From NCBI RefSeq assembly GCF_000208745.1, contig NC_030857.1, positions 14,475,543-14,539,542 on the forward strand: a stretch of DNA of 64,000 nt. Reading direction: 5' to 3'. The DNA is from Theobroma cacao. Its lineage: Eukaryota > Streptophyta > Magnoliopsida > Malvales > Malvaceae. The notes beneath the pieces were generated by a model. That model was given only the letters and a program-made list of their open reading frames with translations, had not been told where the DNA came from and did no database searches. The position numbers and the translations under genes were made by a program. The number at the start of each line of letters is the position of its first letter. Position 1 is the stretch's first letter. Of the stretch, positions 24,388-36,938 are shown piece after piece.

Positions 24388-27077
24388 GTAACCAATGAAA
24401 ATTGCAGCAATATTATTTCACCTTTGAAACTTCTTTCTATTCTCTCTCTCTTTATATATATAAAATAGCCAAAAGTTATTTAACCAACAAGGAGAATCAA
24501 TTTGAGTACTCCTAAGTCCCTACATATATATATATATATATATATATAATCAATATCCTTTTAATTCATTTCATATATCTCTCTCCTCTCTTAATTTCAA
24601 GAGGGTCTTACAAAAATTTGTACCTTCCTCATATAATAAACTTACTTCTTAACACTTGTAGTTTATATGTTATTATTCATTTTTGGATTCCATTTGATTA
24701 ATACTTTGTTTTTTGCTTTTTGGTATTATACCTTATAATTCATTTTTAAAGCTCTTGACTTGAGACTTTGTTGTTTATATATAAAAGTATAATAACTTTT
24801 AAAGCCGAATTCCTCATTTTCTTTTTCTTCTTAATTATTTCTTAATTCTCAATTAATTTTCTAAATTTTATTTGAAGACTTGATTTGTAAAGGTAACAAC
24901 CCAATTTGGGTTGTAAGATTTATAAATTGTAGGTGATGAGAATGGCTATAAGATTGTGGCTAAGTGGTTTAAAAAAGAGTGATGTAGAAAATTACATGGT
25001 TTACCAAACAGAAAATGGCCATGTAATATTTGTGCAAAGATGTGGCTTCTTTACTACTTACAAACTATCATTTTCTTCTTACTAAATTGCATTTCGTCTT
25101 TGAAAACTCTATCATTAAATATTTCTTTTGTCTATTCCTGGGCAACCACACAAATTATATACTTTTCCCATTCCTCTTTGCGTTTTGCAATTGTTTTCCC
25201 CCATAAAAACACATGACAACTCAACTATTTCCTTACCATAAGATATATCAAGGTAAAAGACACTACGTCACCCAAATGAGACACCTTGTCGATAAAATTT
25301 TGAGATTTTAATTTAAAAGTTTCGGATTCGAATTTAGAGATGAGAGTAATGAATTTGTTAGACAAAGAGTTCTTCTTACGTATAGTGACGGAGTTAAAAA
25401 TTTTGTATTGATGGGTCGAAATAAAAAGTACATATTTGAATCTAATCAAAGCAAAAGATAAAAAGAAGTATTTAGAAATCAAAATACTAAATTCGAATAC
25501 TATAATACTATATACAAATTCTTTTTTTTCGTGAGTAAAGAAGGGAAGGGAATATATTCAACTTTCAAATGTTATCACTCATACCTCATTTGGTTAATAT
25601 GTATATTATATACAAACATATTGAAAGGATAAAAGATTTTTGAATATTTGATATTTGGGAAGCATCAGATACCTTAAAGGCAATAAGAGCATGAATTAGC
25701 ATCACAAGAACAGGGTATCCTCATGGCATATATCAAAATATCCTTTGTTGACAACAGGATATGTGCTGAAAATTTGTGCCAAAAAGGAAGGCATTGCAAT
25801 TTGCAAAGAATAAATGTAATAATAAATAATTAAGAATCCAAGAGGTAGCAGGAAAAGAAAGGTAGGGAGAGAATTAAAAAGAGAAAAAAGTAGTAAAAGA
25901 TAAAGAATGGGTCTGGATGGATCAAAGCGTATGGACATTGGGGTTGTGAAGGTTACATCAGAAACACAATTAGATGGGAATGAAGAAGATCAAGTTGGCA
26001 GTACTTGCTATTTGGCAGCATCCAGCAATATGTATGGGGCTGACAGACAGAATTCCAAGAGAAATATGCTCTTCTATTTCTTGGGATATTTCAAGGAATA
26101 TCCCATTTCTTTAGGAACTAGTGTGTATGCATTTCTAGCCTTTCAACTCCTTTTCTTCCTTCTATCCTCTCCATATCCCTCACTTCCCAACCAACACACC
26201 ACTTGCACCCATTGCCAAATATTGCAAAATAAAAAGATATTGCAAAGTATATATAAAGCATATTATTATTTTGCTCGACTTTGTATTAAGAAAACATAAT
26301 TAAGGGTAAATTGTTCTCTTTTATATTGATTTGAAAACAAAGTACATACACAAGAGTGCTTGATTAAATATGTATGGAATATATAATAAGTATTGAGATA
26401 TGTTGGTGATGCAATGTGCACCCTTTAATAAAGGAGTTGCACTTAAACAACTTCTCTCCTGTTTGTTTTCATTTAGGAGAAATCTTCCTAAACTTCATTC
26501 CAAAACAACAAAGAAACTTACATGCCTATCTTAACTACCTAAATTTTTTTTCTCAATTTTAAAAATTAATTCTGAATAAGATCAAATTTTCTTATGAAAC
26601 AAAACGGAGTTGTTTTTTTTCAAACGAAGTAATTTTAAATCGTTATTCCCAAACAAGAATATTTTTAAATGAGATATTTTTGTCACCTAAGTGCCATGCT
26701 ATATTTTTGATAAAGAAATAATCATATCACATGTTTAATTTGTTTAAAAGATAAATATACTTAATCATTTTTTAAATAGCAAAATTGGCTTATCAAAAAA
26801 TAATTTTTTTAAATAGCAAAACCCTAATTGTTTACAAGCTAAAAACATCTTACAAAATTCAAGAAAAAATTGCAGGGACATATGATTTGTCCTTATTTTT
26901 ACTCATACAAAAATTTATTATTAATCTTCTTATATTTTCTATTCATAAAAACACATTTTCCAATCTTGTATTTATTACTTAAATTTTCATTTTACCTTCT
27001 TTTTCATGTATATAGTTTGAGTAAATACATGTAACTATCTCATATAGTATAACCGTTAACCAATTCATATATCTTTC
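24388..27077. other. SPS4 upstream region and AT-rich intergenic DNA
   Basis: No gene recognised. A (TA)n microsatellite lies at about 24525-24549. A 130-codon ORF on the plus strand at 25907-26299 has no recognisable domain and ends in AT-rich sequence, so I do not call it a gene. The rest is AT-rich with oligo-A and oligo-T runs. Confidence 0.5.
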
Positions 27078-28960
27078 TATTAACTTTAAAATTATTATAG
27101 TTTTGATTATAACAAAATGATCAAATTTGCTTGAACATTACTTGAGTGATCCTTAATATGTTCTTGAAAAGATTTAACTGTCATACATTTATTCTTACAT
27201 AATTACAAGCTTATTTATCTTAGTTGTGTGATTTCTTGAAGTCATCAAACTCTCACATTCACTCACTTCACAAATGTCTACAAGCTTCAATGATAATTGT
27301 ATGAGTACTAATGATCACTCTTGAGATGCCTAAGTTGCAAGATAGGTGTACAAAGTGAGAAGTTTATTGATCTACACAACAACAAGGTTATCCAAGAACC
27401 TCATTCTCAACTCAATGGATAACCACAAGGTAGATATAGTCAACTACATATGCAAAAATGTCAAGAACTTGAAGATTCAAAAGTTCCAATCGATCCTAGA
27501 GTAAGGCCAATCGATCCAAGGACAAAATGAGCGGAGATCTTCAAGAAATCAAACTCACAGTTGATCTTAGAGAAGCTCCAGCCAATCCTATGACAAAAAG
27601 GTTGCAAAATCTAAAACATGAACAGCTTTAGTTGATCCTATAAAGGTCCTAGTTGATCCTAACGCAGAGAGGACAAGAAAATTAAGATTTTTGGAAGCCC
27701 CAGTTGATCCTCTAGGGCTCCCACTCGACTACCCAAGGCCAGAATTCAAACTTACAAGTTTTTGGGAAATGGATTGAGTAAAGGACACTTGTATTTGACT
27801 ATAGAAACCTTAATTTGAACATTTGAAGAACCATATATAGTTGATCCTTGAAAGCCAGTAACTGCTAGATTTGTTTTAAAAATGTGTTTAACGGTTAGAT
27901 TCTTGTCTAATACATCTCCAATGGCTCCAAGACTTCTCAAAGTATAAAAAAGACCATTCAGAAGCATTTCAATGAGTGGAAGAAGAGAAAAAAAAATCCA
28001 AACTCTTGAGCATCAAATTCTTGAAGAGAAAAGAGAGAAAAACCAAACAAAACCAAGCATTCTTGAGCTAAAATTTTATTTGTGCTTTCACTCCAATTCT
28101 TATACCCATTATTTAGGCATTCTTTCTCCTTTGTACTTATTTAGCAAAATCTACTTTTTAAAGGTACTCTTGTTTTTTCTTGTTTCCATCCTTGAAAAGG
28201 TTCTAACTTAGTATTGAAAAGTTAAGGTTTGTTATGCTTGCTCCTAGTTAAAAGGTAATTTGTGGTTATGTTTGAGTTCGAAAAAAGCTATTGTAAGGGT
28301 TATAACTTGATCCCATTAAAAAATGATTGTAAGGATTATTGCTTGATCTCGTGAAGAAACATTTGTGAGTGTTTATACTTGATCCTGTTAAAAAACACAT
28401 TCCTTTAATGGATTTGAAATTAACTCCTTAACTTCCTAAGGGAAAAGATGTAGACACTTAAAAAACCGAACCCCTATAAAAATATTTGTATTTTCATTTC
28501 TATTTTTTGCTTTGCTTTGCATCAGTTTGTTACACTTTATTTCAAGCAAACCAATCTCATAAATTGCTTGTATTCTTAGTTACATTTTTTATTTCTTGGT
28601 TTGTGTATTCATTAAGTCCTCTTTTACTTTCTTAACTTGTTTATTTCTTGTTGAAAGGATTTTTTGAAAAATTGTTCTCGAGTCGCTCTTATTTGAGTCA
28701 CACTTGAAAATTGTTTTAATCATTTCAAAAGTATTCCTTGGCTTATACTTGATGGTATAAACTTGTTCAAAATTGGTGTAATCATTAGAGTTTTTCTTTG
28801 GAATTTCTTTTACAAGCTTCAAAAACAATTTTTTGGTCTAGGATTGGCTATTGAGTCTTGGTAGTTTACTATAGCAGTTCATTTTTTACTCTCTAAAATT
28901 TTTGAAATGCAATTCACCTCTTTTGGACATTCTTGTCAATTATTTATTAAGCTAACGTTT
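27078..28960 (+). mobile_element. LTR-like Copia-type element copy (related to 1009-3075)
   Basis: The first 150 bp match the reverse complement of about 2900-3075 (shared AAAATGATCAAATTTGCTTG and flanking sequence). The far end resembles the end of the same LTR (AATTCACCTCTTTTGGAC near 28910-28930). The interior has about eight copies of a GTTGATCC/CGATCC motif (27480-27850), paralleling the palindromic motifs of the other copy. No coding domain is present, so it is likely a solo LTR. Limits are approximate, and it abuts the start of the duplicated carboxylesterase flank. Confidence 0.55.
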
Positions 28961-29446
28961 TTAACACTTTCTTTATAAGCTAAGTGACACTTGGACACAA
29001 TTGGTTTAGTGAATGGTACAAGGGTGGAATACAATAACTATTTAATAATAATAAATATCTTACTCCTTGGAATAGCCTTTATGAGATCCATTCTATTTAT
29101 TGTTTTTGAAAAATAGCTCATTTATTTGGAATGACTATTCTTTGATACAAAATGAACAAAAAATGAAATAAAAATAGTGGTCCCAACAATACGAATACCC
29201 CAAAGGATGAAATAGCCATCTAACACCGATTGGAATGACTATTCCATTGGACCAAATGTGATGTTTATAAATAGATGTTAAAGGGTTCACATTTCATAAA
29301 AGTTGTTTTTTATTATTTTCTTTAATTAAGACACGCACATGATAAGTATATATTAATGGATAAAACAAAAAATATATATGATTCTAGAACATAACTTTTC
29401 TATTCTCCCAAATGATACACATGATAGTTAAATAAAATTGCATTTA

Positions 29447-30439
29447 GGGACATTTTAAAAAATAGTCCTTAAAGATAAGATGTTTTTAAAAATAACTCTC
29501 TTTATAATTTTAACTGTTTTTAGTCAAGTTGAAAAAATTACCCTTAATGAAACATTCTTATATTCAAGTGCACATGATGTTACAAGCCGTGCACATGACA
29601 TTACACACCATATTGAATAAATATTGTTATACGTTATGTACAAAAATATATTATACGCCATGGTTAAAAAGGTTGTTGCATGCTATGTTGAAAAAAAATA
29701 TTATTATTACATGCCATGTACAAAAAAATGTTACAAATTATGTTGAAAAAAAATATTGTTACACGCCATGTTTTAAAAAAAAATTTTGTTACACTATAAT
29801 GCGTAAAATGTTGTTGTTACTTGCGAATTAAAATTTCAAATCCTCTCAACTCTCTTCATTTCTTTTTTTTTGATGATTTGTCATTGATTAAAGTGATTCT
29901 AATATGTTTTCATAAATCAAAACACAATTTTGCTTATCTAAAACACCTGCTTCAGTTAAAAATCGAAAAAAATTCCTTTTGAAACCTTAGGTTTATAAAT
30001 TTCAAATTTTTGAGTTTAGTGATATCTATGTCTCGAATTGATCCAATTAATAGCTATTTTAAACATCTGTGATCATTTCTACTATTTTAGTTTCATCCAA
30101 AATACTTAAAAATCAAATTTTCCAAATAGCCACCCACCCTAAGCATATCAAAACCATTGCTTGGCGTTTTGAAAGTGAGAGATAGAGAAATCGAAAGCAC
30201 AGTAGACGGATGTCGAAGAGAACAATCGATAAAATTAGAGAGAGCTCGATGGTAAGAGAGAGAAATCGAAAGCAAAAATGGATATGGGGAAATTGTGATA
30301 AATGGTTTAATTTATTTGAAATGATTTCAAGAGTATTTTTGTCAAATTATGGTTAAATATGGTTAAAAACAATTAATTTTATTTTGAGTGCTATTTTTGA
30401 AATCAAGTTATTAAGATGGCCATTTCTCACAATTTTCCA
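29447..30439. mobile_element. Mutator-like non-autonomous element (about 1 kb)
   Basis: It is absent from the matching flank of the intact CXE gene, so it inserted after the duplication. The ends are imperfectly inverted (GGGACATTTTAAAAAATAGTCC at the left; inward from the right GGAAAATTGTGAGAAATGGCC), a style common in plant MULEs. Flanking 9-mers (TTGCATTTA and TTATGTTTA) match at only 6 of 9 bases. An internal minisatellite lies at about 29600-29800. Confidence 0.5.
29600..29800 (+). repeat. Imperfect minisatellite, units of about 35-40 bp
   Basis: Repeated units of the form TGTTACAYGCCATGTTGAAAAAAAATAT, with variation in length and spelling. A 100-codon ORF across it (29529-29831) is a by-product of the repeat. 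Confidence 0.5.
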
Positions 30440-30551
30440 TTATGTTTATTAGAATAGCCATTGTACAAGTGACTATATAACCCCTATCGAAACCCATTCA
30501 GTCCATGATAATGTGTTAACACGACAAGAAGTGAACAAAATAATGGCTATA

Positions 30552-31033
30552 TCATGTAGCCAATTGGTTTTGAACAAAGGACTTAACCTCCGCAATTAGT
30601 AAGGAAGATTTAGGCAACTCCGAAAACGAATAAAACCCATGAAAGGCATTCGGATACTCAATCGTCTACACTGTTTTCCCACATTTCTTTAATCCCTCCA
30701 CATATTTTCTCTGCCAATCTTGTAAAGGATCAAACCTGCTGATGAAAACAAGGGTAGGTGGAAACGGTAAATGTGAAATATCAACAGAATTTGGCCCAAA
30801 TACATTCACCACTTGATGATCCCGGTTGCAACCTTGTGGCAAGAAAGCCTTCCACATCCAATCTGTGCGGTTCACTGATATTAATAGAGTCCCAACAAGC
30901 TTAATCTCTGATTCTGTCCTTTCCTCTCCTCCAAAAAAGGGTTGCAATTCCACTTCTCCGATAAGGTTCAGTCGGGAAAATTCATGCTCGCAAGCCTTGA
31001 GGGCCACATGATGCGCCAGGTTGCCACCTGCAC
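30552..31033 (-). pseudogene. CXE18-like carboxylesterase pseudogene, 3' half only
   Basis: The minus strand matches residues from the serine elbow to the C-terminus of the intact gene at 36939-37946, at roughly 90% identity. It lacks the first half, including HGGG. A premature stop (TAC to TAG, 30666-30668) follows GKTV, and the GGFDP aspartate loop reads SRFDP. The 5' limit is abrupt: a reversed LTR begins at 31034, inside the codon equivalent to catalytic Ser176. Beyond the premature stop the frame runs to a normal stop at 30552. It cannot encode an active enzyme. Confidence 0.9.
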
Positions 31034-34000
31034 AGTCAAACCCTACTATATTATATACTTGTCATGTCATTCATGTACTTGATAGCATATCTACATACTG
31101 GGATGCCTCGGAGAATCGTTAAAAGTCGGTATCGTACCTAGTGGTACAATTAAGTCGATTAAAACTTTGAACTAGTTTGAATAGAGATTTTAAGATATAT
31201 TTGAGAGTTATTGAACCTTAGAATTTCTTAATATGGTGATTTTGAGTTTGAGGATTAATTTGGAGTCAAATTAGGAATTTTCATAACATAGGAGCAAAAT
31301 GATCATTTTGCCACCCAAGGGCAAAATTGGAATGTTGGAAGAGATTTTTGACCAAGTTTGACTAATTGGAGCATGATTTGAATTGGAGAAATGAAAAATT
31401 TTAATTTCGACATTTGTTCGAACATAAGGGCAAAACAATCATTTTACGTGTCCATGAGGACGTAATTAGAATTTTTAGAAATTTACACCACCATAACACT
31501 TGTCAAGCCCATGAATTTCACCTATTATTATTTTATACTTTGAATAATTAAGAGATTACATGTGGTGGTGAGAAAATGCTTAATTGTTAAGTTTTAACCA
31601 TGGACCAATGACATGGTGACACATGTCAAGCTTTAATATTTTTATAATTTCCTTTATAAACTCAACATAAACTCTCCCATTTCACTCTTCATGGTCAACC
31701 AAAGCAAAGAACAAAGAGAAAAGAATAGAAACAAACCCTAGAGAGGAAAATTCAAGAGAAATTTGTTGAATTTCAAAGAACAAAGCAATCAAAGGTAAGA
31801 TTTTTCAATTTTAGCTTAAAATCTACCTTTCCCATGCTTTCTTTTTCATTTTCTATGGTTGAAAAACAAGTTTCCATGAGGGAATACTTGCTGGCCAAAC
31901 ATAGGGAGAGGTTTTGATGATGAATTTTGCTAGATTTCATGATATCTTAGTGTTTTCAGTTGTTTGATGATGTTTAGCATGAAAAACAAGCAAGAAAATC
32001 ACATGCCCTTCAACAACCCTCTTTGGTCGAATTTTATAGATGACATGTTGATGATGGATTTTGTTGTATTTCATGTTATTTAGCTCGTAATTGATGATTT
32101 ATGGTATCGGATATCGAAAACGGTTATCGAAAAGTATAGTTCCTTTAGTAAACGACTTGAACAATAATGAGAAAATCATAGTGAATGGACTTGGATTTGA
32201 TTCTTAATGATATAGATGGATTTATTAGACTGTGTTAACACTGATTAACATGTTAGTTCGGAATCGAAATGAATTTCGGTTACGATGAATTAAGTCACAA
32301 TCAAGCTCATTGAGGTACTTTGGTGTATTTGGAATATTGGAAGTGTAATGAATATATTTGAAGTTAAATCGGATGTTTTGGTTAATTCAACAGTGTATAG
32401 TTCGAGTTAGGTCGAATACAAATTTAGTTTGATCATAATTGAACACGTAGAACACCGTCTTTAAGTGATTATTCGAACAATTCTCCTTCAATTTCATGCA
32501 TTCATATAGAGCCTGAAATAGTGTTATAACAATTTGGCACAAATATATTGAATTACGTGTCATGTATTATGTATAGGTGGTGAGCCCTCTGATAAGGGTA
32601 AAGATATCGTACCCGAGGACCAAGAATAGGAGTACTCTAAACTTCAGTTATTGTGAGTAATCAAATGTTCACCTTAACTATCCAAAGTAGTTTATTCTCG
32701 TTTTTATGATTTTAAAGAATAATGAACTTAAACCGTAGATTTTTATGTTTTATAAGTTAAGTGTTGGTTAAATGAATGAGATTTATAAATTATTTTGCAA
32801 TTCAATGACGATTTTGGAAATTGAGTAGATGGAGACTATATACTTGTGTTATCTATATATATATATGGTTTGAATTGATGGCTTATGACAATGTGATGGC
32901 ATGAATGGCTAGATTTTGTGGTTTGTGGATTATATAAACTGTTTTGTTTTACCTTGATAAGCTGGGTAATATTATATGAGCCATGTCATGTTGTCGAAAT
33001 TTTTATTGATTTGGTGGGTTATTTGATTAGCTTACTGCAATGGGCGGGTTTCTGTGGACCAGCCTATTAGAGGGGCACGGTGAACTTCGTTATATTTTAC
33101 CTTAGTACGAGAGGCGCGAAGGGTATCTCCTAAAGTAAGTTTAGAGTTCACTTCACGCCGAACCACCACGTGAGGATGAAACTCAACCAACGCCAAGGAA
33201 TGATTATATTTTAAAAGTAAAAACATGTTTCATGAGTATATGTCGTTTTAACATCCTTGGCGGACTCGGTTGGATGCCCAAGTCAAGGTGTCCCCGAGTA
33301 TGAGTTTTGACACAAGCCAAGGTTTTAAGAGAATCATAAGCCTTGTTGATTATTTTGATGAAATGTAATTGTTTTATATGAATTGAAATGAGTTTTAAAT
33401 GTTATGAATCATATTGTGGTGGGATGATTTAACTGTCTCCATTTACTCGATTTTAGATGTTGTAGATGAACTTTGCTTACTCACTGGGTTTATAAAAACT
33501 CACCCCTTCTTTTTATCCATTTCAGGCTCAGGACAGTCTGCAGACAGTCGATTTTGTCCAGAGTTACTTTTGGATTTGCATCTTTAGAAATCAAGGTCTA
33601 CAGTCTTGTATATTTTCGGTTATTTTGGAGCCCACATGTCATTGTAGAATATTTTTGTATACCTGGTTTAGTGTGCTATTATATATATGAATTTATTTTA
33701 CTCTTACGCTACAAAAATTGTTCATGTAGGATTCTATAAATATTATTTTATAAGAAAATGAAATATTTTGTTTAATATTTTTATTTAGTTTGATTAGCGA
33801 TGATTTCATTTTAAATGGATGATTTAGATTACTAAAATTATTTTTAGATAAAAAATGTATATTTTTCGATTGTATGTTGTATTTTCACCACGTTTCAAAA
33901 TTTTCGAATAAAAATGACCAAAATACCCTTGTGTGGTAGAAATTACTTTTTGTTTGTTTTTGATTTAAAAATACTTTATATTCCTTTAAAACATGATATT

Positions 34001-34095
34001 TAGTAACTGTTGCTCATAGGGAAGACATAAAATTGATGCAAGAGCCTTGCGAGGTTTCGGTTGACATTTCGGGTAATGAATATCTACCGAGACAT
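31034..34095 (-). mobile_element. LTR, reverse copy of the 4607-7533 family, truncated at one end
   Basis: Reverse-complement similarity to 4607-7533 and 42842-46132 runs through its length. Its 3' terminus (GGGTTTGAC on the minus strand) lies at 31034. Its other end fades at about 34095, lacking roughly the first 45 bp including TGTCACGAC. The GC-rich block shared by all copies is at about 33040-33330. No gag/pol is inside. The flanks are two different parts of CXE copies, so no target duplication exists; a deletion after insertion is the simplest explanation. Confidence 0.8.
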
Positions 34096-34109
34096 TATTC
34101 CTTAAAACC

Positions 34110-34240
34110 CTTAAAACCCATGAAAGGAATTCGGATACTCAATCTTGTACACTTGTTTCCCACATTTCTTCAATCCCTTTACATATTTTATTTTCCAATC
34201 TTATAAAGGATCAAACCCACCGATGAAACCAAGGTAGGTG
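34110..34240 (-). pseudogene. Third carboxylesterase fragment (about 130 bp)
   Basis: It aligns to the part of the CXE gene encoding the region from the FDPLQDWQ aspartate loop to the FHGF histidine loop (plus-strand landmarks AAAACCCATGAAAGG and CTGGATACTC-like sequence). It is more diverged than the copy at 30552-31033 and lacks both gene ends. The left edge joins the truncated LTR; the right edge dissolves at about 34235-34240. Confidence 0.8.
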
Positions 34241-36250
34241 AAAAAGATCAAGCCAATCTGTGGTTGTATGAAAGTTACAACTTGAGATATCCATGTATGA
34301 CATTTTATTATTTATAATAACATAGAGATAGTTCTTTATCCAAAAGTTTATAATTTAAGTACTATTCATGCTGACGTAGATGAAGCCTATGGAACTATAT
34401 ATGCCTTGCAAAGAAATTGTATAGAGATACAATTATGAGATCCCTATACATCAAAGCATTATTTTTTAAAGTTCCTGATCATTGTATTATCGAGACAAGG
34501 CATCAATAATCCTTAAAGATCAGCGTACGTGATATTCCTTACTTGTGATGTAAGCAATTGATCTTATTGGTTGAAGTATAGAGATACTTGAAAAATACCA
34601 TATGGGTGCTTGCCTTTAGAGAACGTGGTCACTGAACATGAGCCAACATGAAAAGTGCATTTGGTATCTTATTTTAGTGTCTATGCAATATTTCTCATGT
34701 GTTAGTCATGTATATACTCCTTAGACTTGAGACACCAAGTTGTCTTGCATATGGAGTGGTATACTTTGATTGCATGTGGAGTGCCAACTTAGGATGTTTT
34801 TTAGTATAGTATGAAGCATGTGAAGGAAAATGAGTGGTTGAGATAGGAATTATCACTCTAAGTGATTTAAGGGGACATATTCTAATGGTTATTGGTTGAT
34901 ATTAGCTTAATCAAATCCTTGGGGTGATTTGGAGATTATGAAATGAGTTTTATAAGTCTTAATAAAACTAATGATCTAACTATATGCATTTGGTATCTTG
35001 CTCTAGCGTATATGCAATACTTCTTATGTATCAGTCGTGTAAATACTCTTTAGACTGGAGACACCAAGCTATCTTGCATGTGGAGTGATAACTCAAGATG
35101 CTTTTTGAGTATAGTACAAAACATGTGAAGGAAAATAAGTGATCGAGATAGGAATCATCACCACAAGTGATTCAATGGGACATATCTTAATGGTTCTTGC
35201 TTGATGATAGCTTGATCAAATCCTTGGCCAAGGTTATTTAGAGATTATGAAATGAGTTTCATAAGTCTCAATAAAACTAATGATCTAACTGCAAGAACAA
35301 ATATTACATCTTATTTAAAAAAGTTTCCTTATATATTAAGTTTATACAAGTGATTTTTTTTTATCAAAATACTACAAGTATTTGAGAAATTGTCATTTTA
35401 TAAGTATTATATCCTTTTGCATTTCATAAGTTTTTATTGCTTACTTTAACAAATTAAAATCATAATCAGATTTGGGACAATGAAATGCCTGTTTCTCTAA
35501 GTGATATTTCAGTAAATACATATCTATATTTCAGCACAATAATTATAAGTAATATAAGAAAATTATAATTGAAATGCAATTATATAAACAAACAGTTAAT
35601 ATTTCAATTATATACAATTGAAATTTTGTAACACTGATTTTTAAATTATTTAGTCTTGTTAGAATTAATAAAAATATTTATGATAAAAACAATTCAATTT
35701 AATTTGTTCTCTTTTACAAATGGGGTAAATCTTGTATATTTACAAATTAGTTAAACCTTATTAATATTAATGATAAAAAATTAAAATGGTAAATTAGAAA
35801 TATAATGAACAAATATGACTATTTTCGTCAATCAAAAAATTTTTCAACATTCCTACTTCTATAAATAGTAACTATCAAAATATAATTTGCGGATATAGAA
35901 GTGAAATTATGCATTTTGTTTTATATATAAAACATTTTGTTTGTAGTCCTTTAAAAATTTCATTTTGATTTGTATATGAAGTTTTGGTATGATTGGACGG
36001 CATCTCTTATGCTGTTAGGAATGTCCAATTTGATACCTCAAAGTCAAGTTTTAGAGAAAATGATAAAGTAATTGAGATTTTCACTACTTTTATTAAAAAC
36101 AAACATAAATGCATCTAAATTATTTTGGTGCGAAAATTTTCTCACATCATTTACTCTCTCTTTAATGAGCAATTAGTTTGAGTCAATACACGTATCTGTA
36201 TCATACAACATAATCAGCTAATCGATCGATTTCTCATTTAAGAATTATTT
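34241..36250. repeat. Intergenic DNA with a 320-bp tandem duplication
   Basis: Units at about 34658-34985 and 34986-35295 share CATTTGGTATCTTRYTYTAG at the start and AAAACTAATGATCTAAC at the end, at about 80-85% identity by eye. The remainder (34241-34657 and 35296-36250) is AT-rich with no gene seen. Confidence 0.75.
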
Positions 36251-36841
36251 TTCTTTCTTTACCAAGTACCATTTGAACTCGATTGGTTTACTGGGTGGTA
36301 TAAAAGTGGAATACAATAAAAATTTAATAATAATAATAAATATCTTTCTCCTTGGAATAGCTATTATGAAGTCCATGTTGCTAATTGTTTTTGAAAAATA
36401 GCTCATTCTTTGAAATGATTATTCCTTGATGACATAGAAATAGTGGTCCCAATAGGAACACCCCCAAGGATGGATTAGCCATCTAACACAGAGTGGAATA
36501 CCTATTCCATTAAACCAAATGAGATGTTCATAAATATATGGTTCACATTTCATAAAAGCTTTTTATTTTCTTTAATTAGGACACGTACGTGACAAGTATA
36601 TATTGGTGGATAAAACAAGAAACAGATATACAAATGATAGTTACTTGAAAATGCATTTATTAGAGTACCCGCTTAATAAGTGACTCTATAACCCCTATGA
36701 AAACCCTTTCAATCAATTTTAAGTCCATGATAATGAATTAATACGACAACAAGAGTCTAGACTTGGCTAAAGAATTCAAGACATCACCATAGGAAACTAA
36801 GTCTAGTCTATGAAAGCTTGAGAACTTAAATCACAACCTTT

Positions 36842-36847
36842 TTTATT
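36842..36847 (-). terminator. Poly(A) signal of the CXE gene
   Basis: AATAAA on the minus strand, about 92 nt downstream of the CXE stop codon. Confidence 0.45.
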
Positions 36848-36938
36848 TTCACAAGTGAACCAGGACAAGTCCAGCAATATCAGAAGTGGTCGTCTGGAAG
36901 AAATGAAAACAAAACAAAACAACAAAAAAAGAGCTATA

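Larger units (their letters stand above)
28965..30551. repeat. Duplicated 3' flank of the carboxylesterase gene
   Basis: About 28985-29440 and 30445-30551 align with 36260-36930, the 3' flank of the intact CXE gene. Shared landmarks include GGTGGAATACAATAA-type sequence, TGTTTTTGAAAAATAGCTCAT and CACATTTCATAAAAG. The two copies differ by many small changes and by an insertion of about 1 kb at 29447-30439. This shows a segmental duplication that carried the gene's 3' end and its downstream DNA. Confidence 0.75.

Noticed and set aside
25907..26299. A 130-codon plus-strand ORF upstream of SPS4
   Set aside because: It has one hydrophobic patch but no recognisable motif, no splice partners, and AT-rich sequence throughout its second half.
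27480..27850. CRISPR-like regularly repeated GTTGATCC motifs
   Set aside because: The repeats are too short and irregularly spaced, and the window is plant nuclear DNA. They belong to an LTR interior.
29529..29831. A 100-codon ORF rich in Leu, Lys and Tyr
   Set aside because: It is produced by an imperfect minisatellite inside a MULE-like element and has no recognisable domain.
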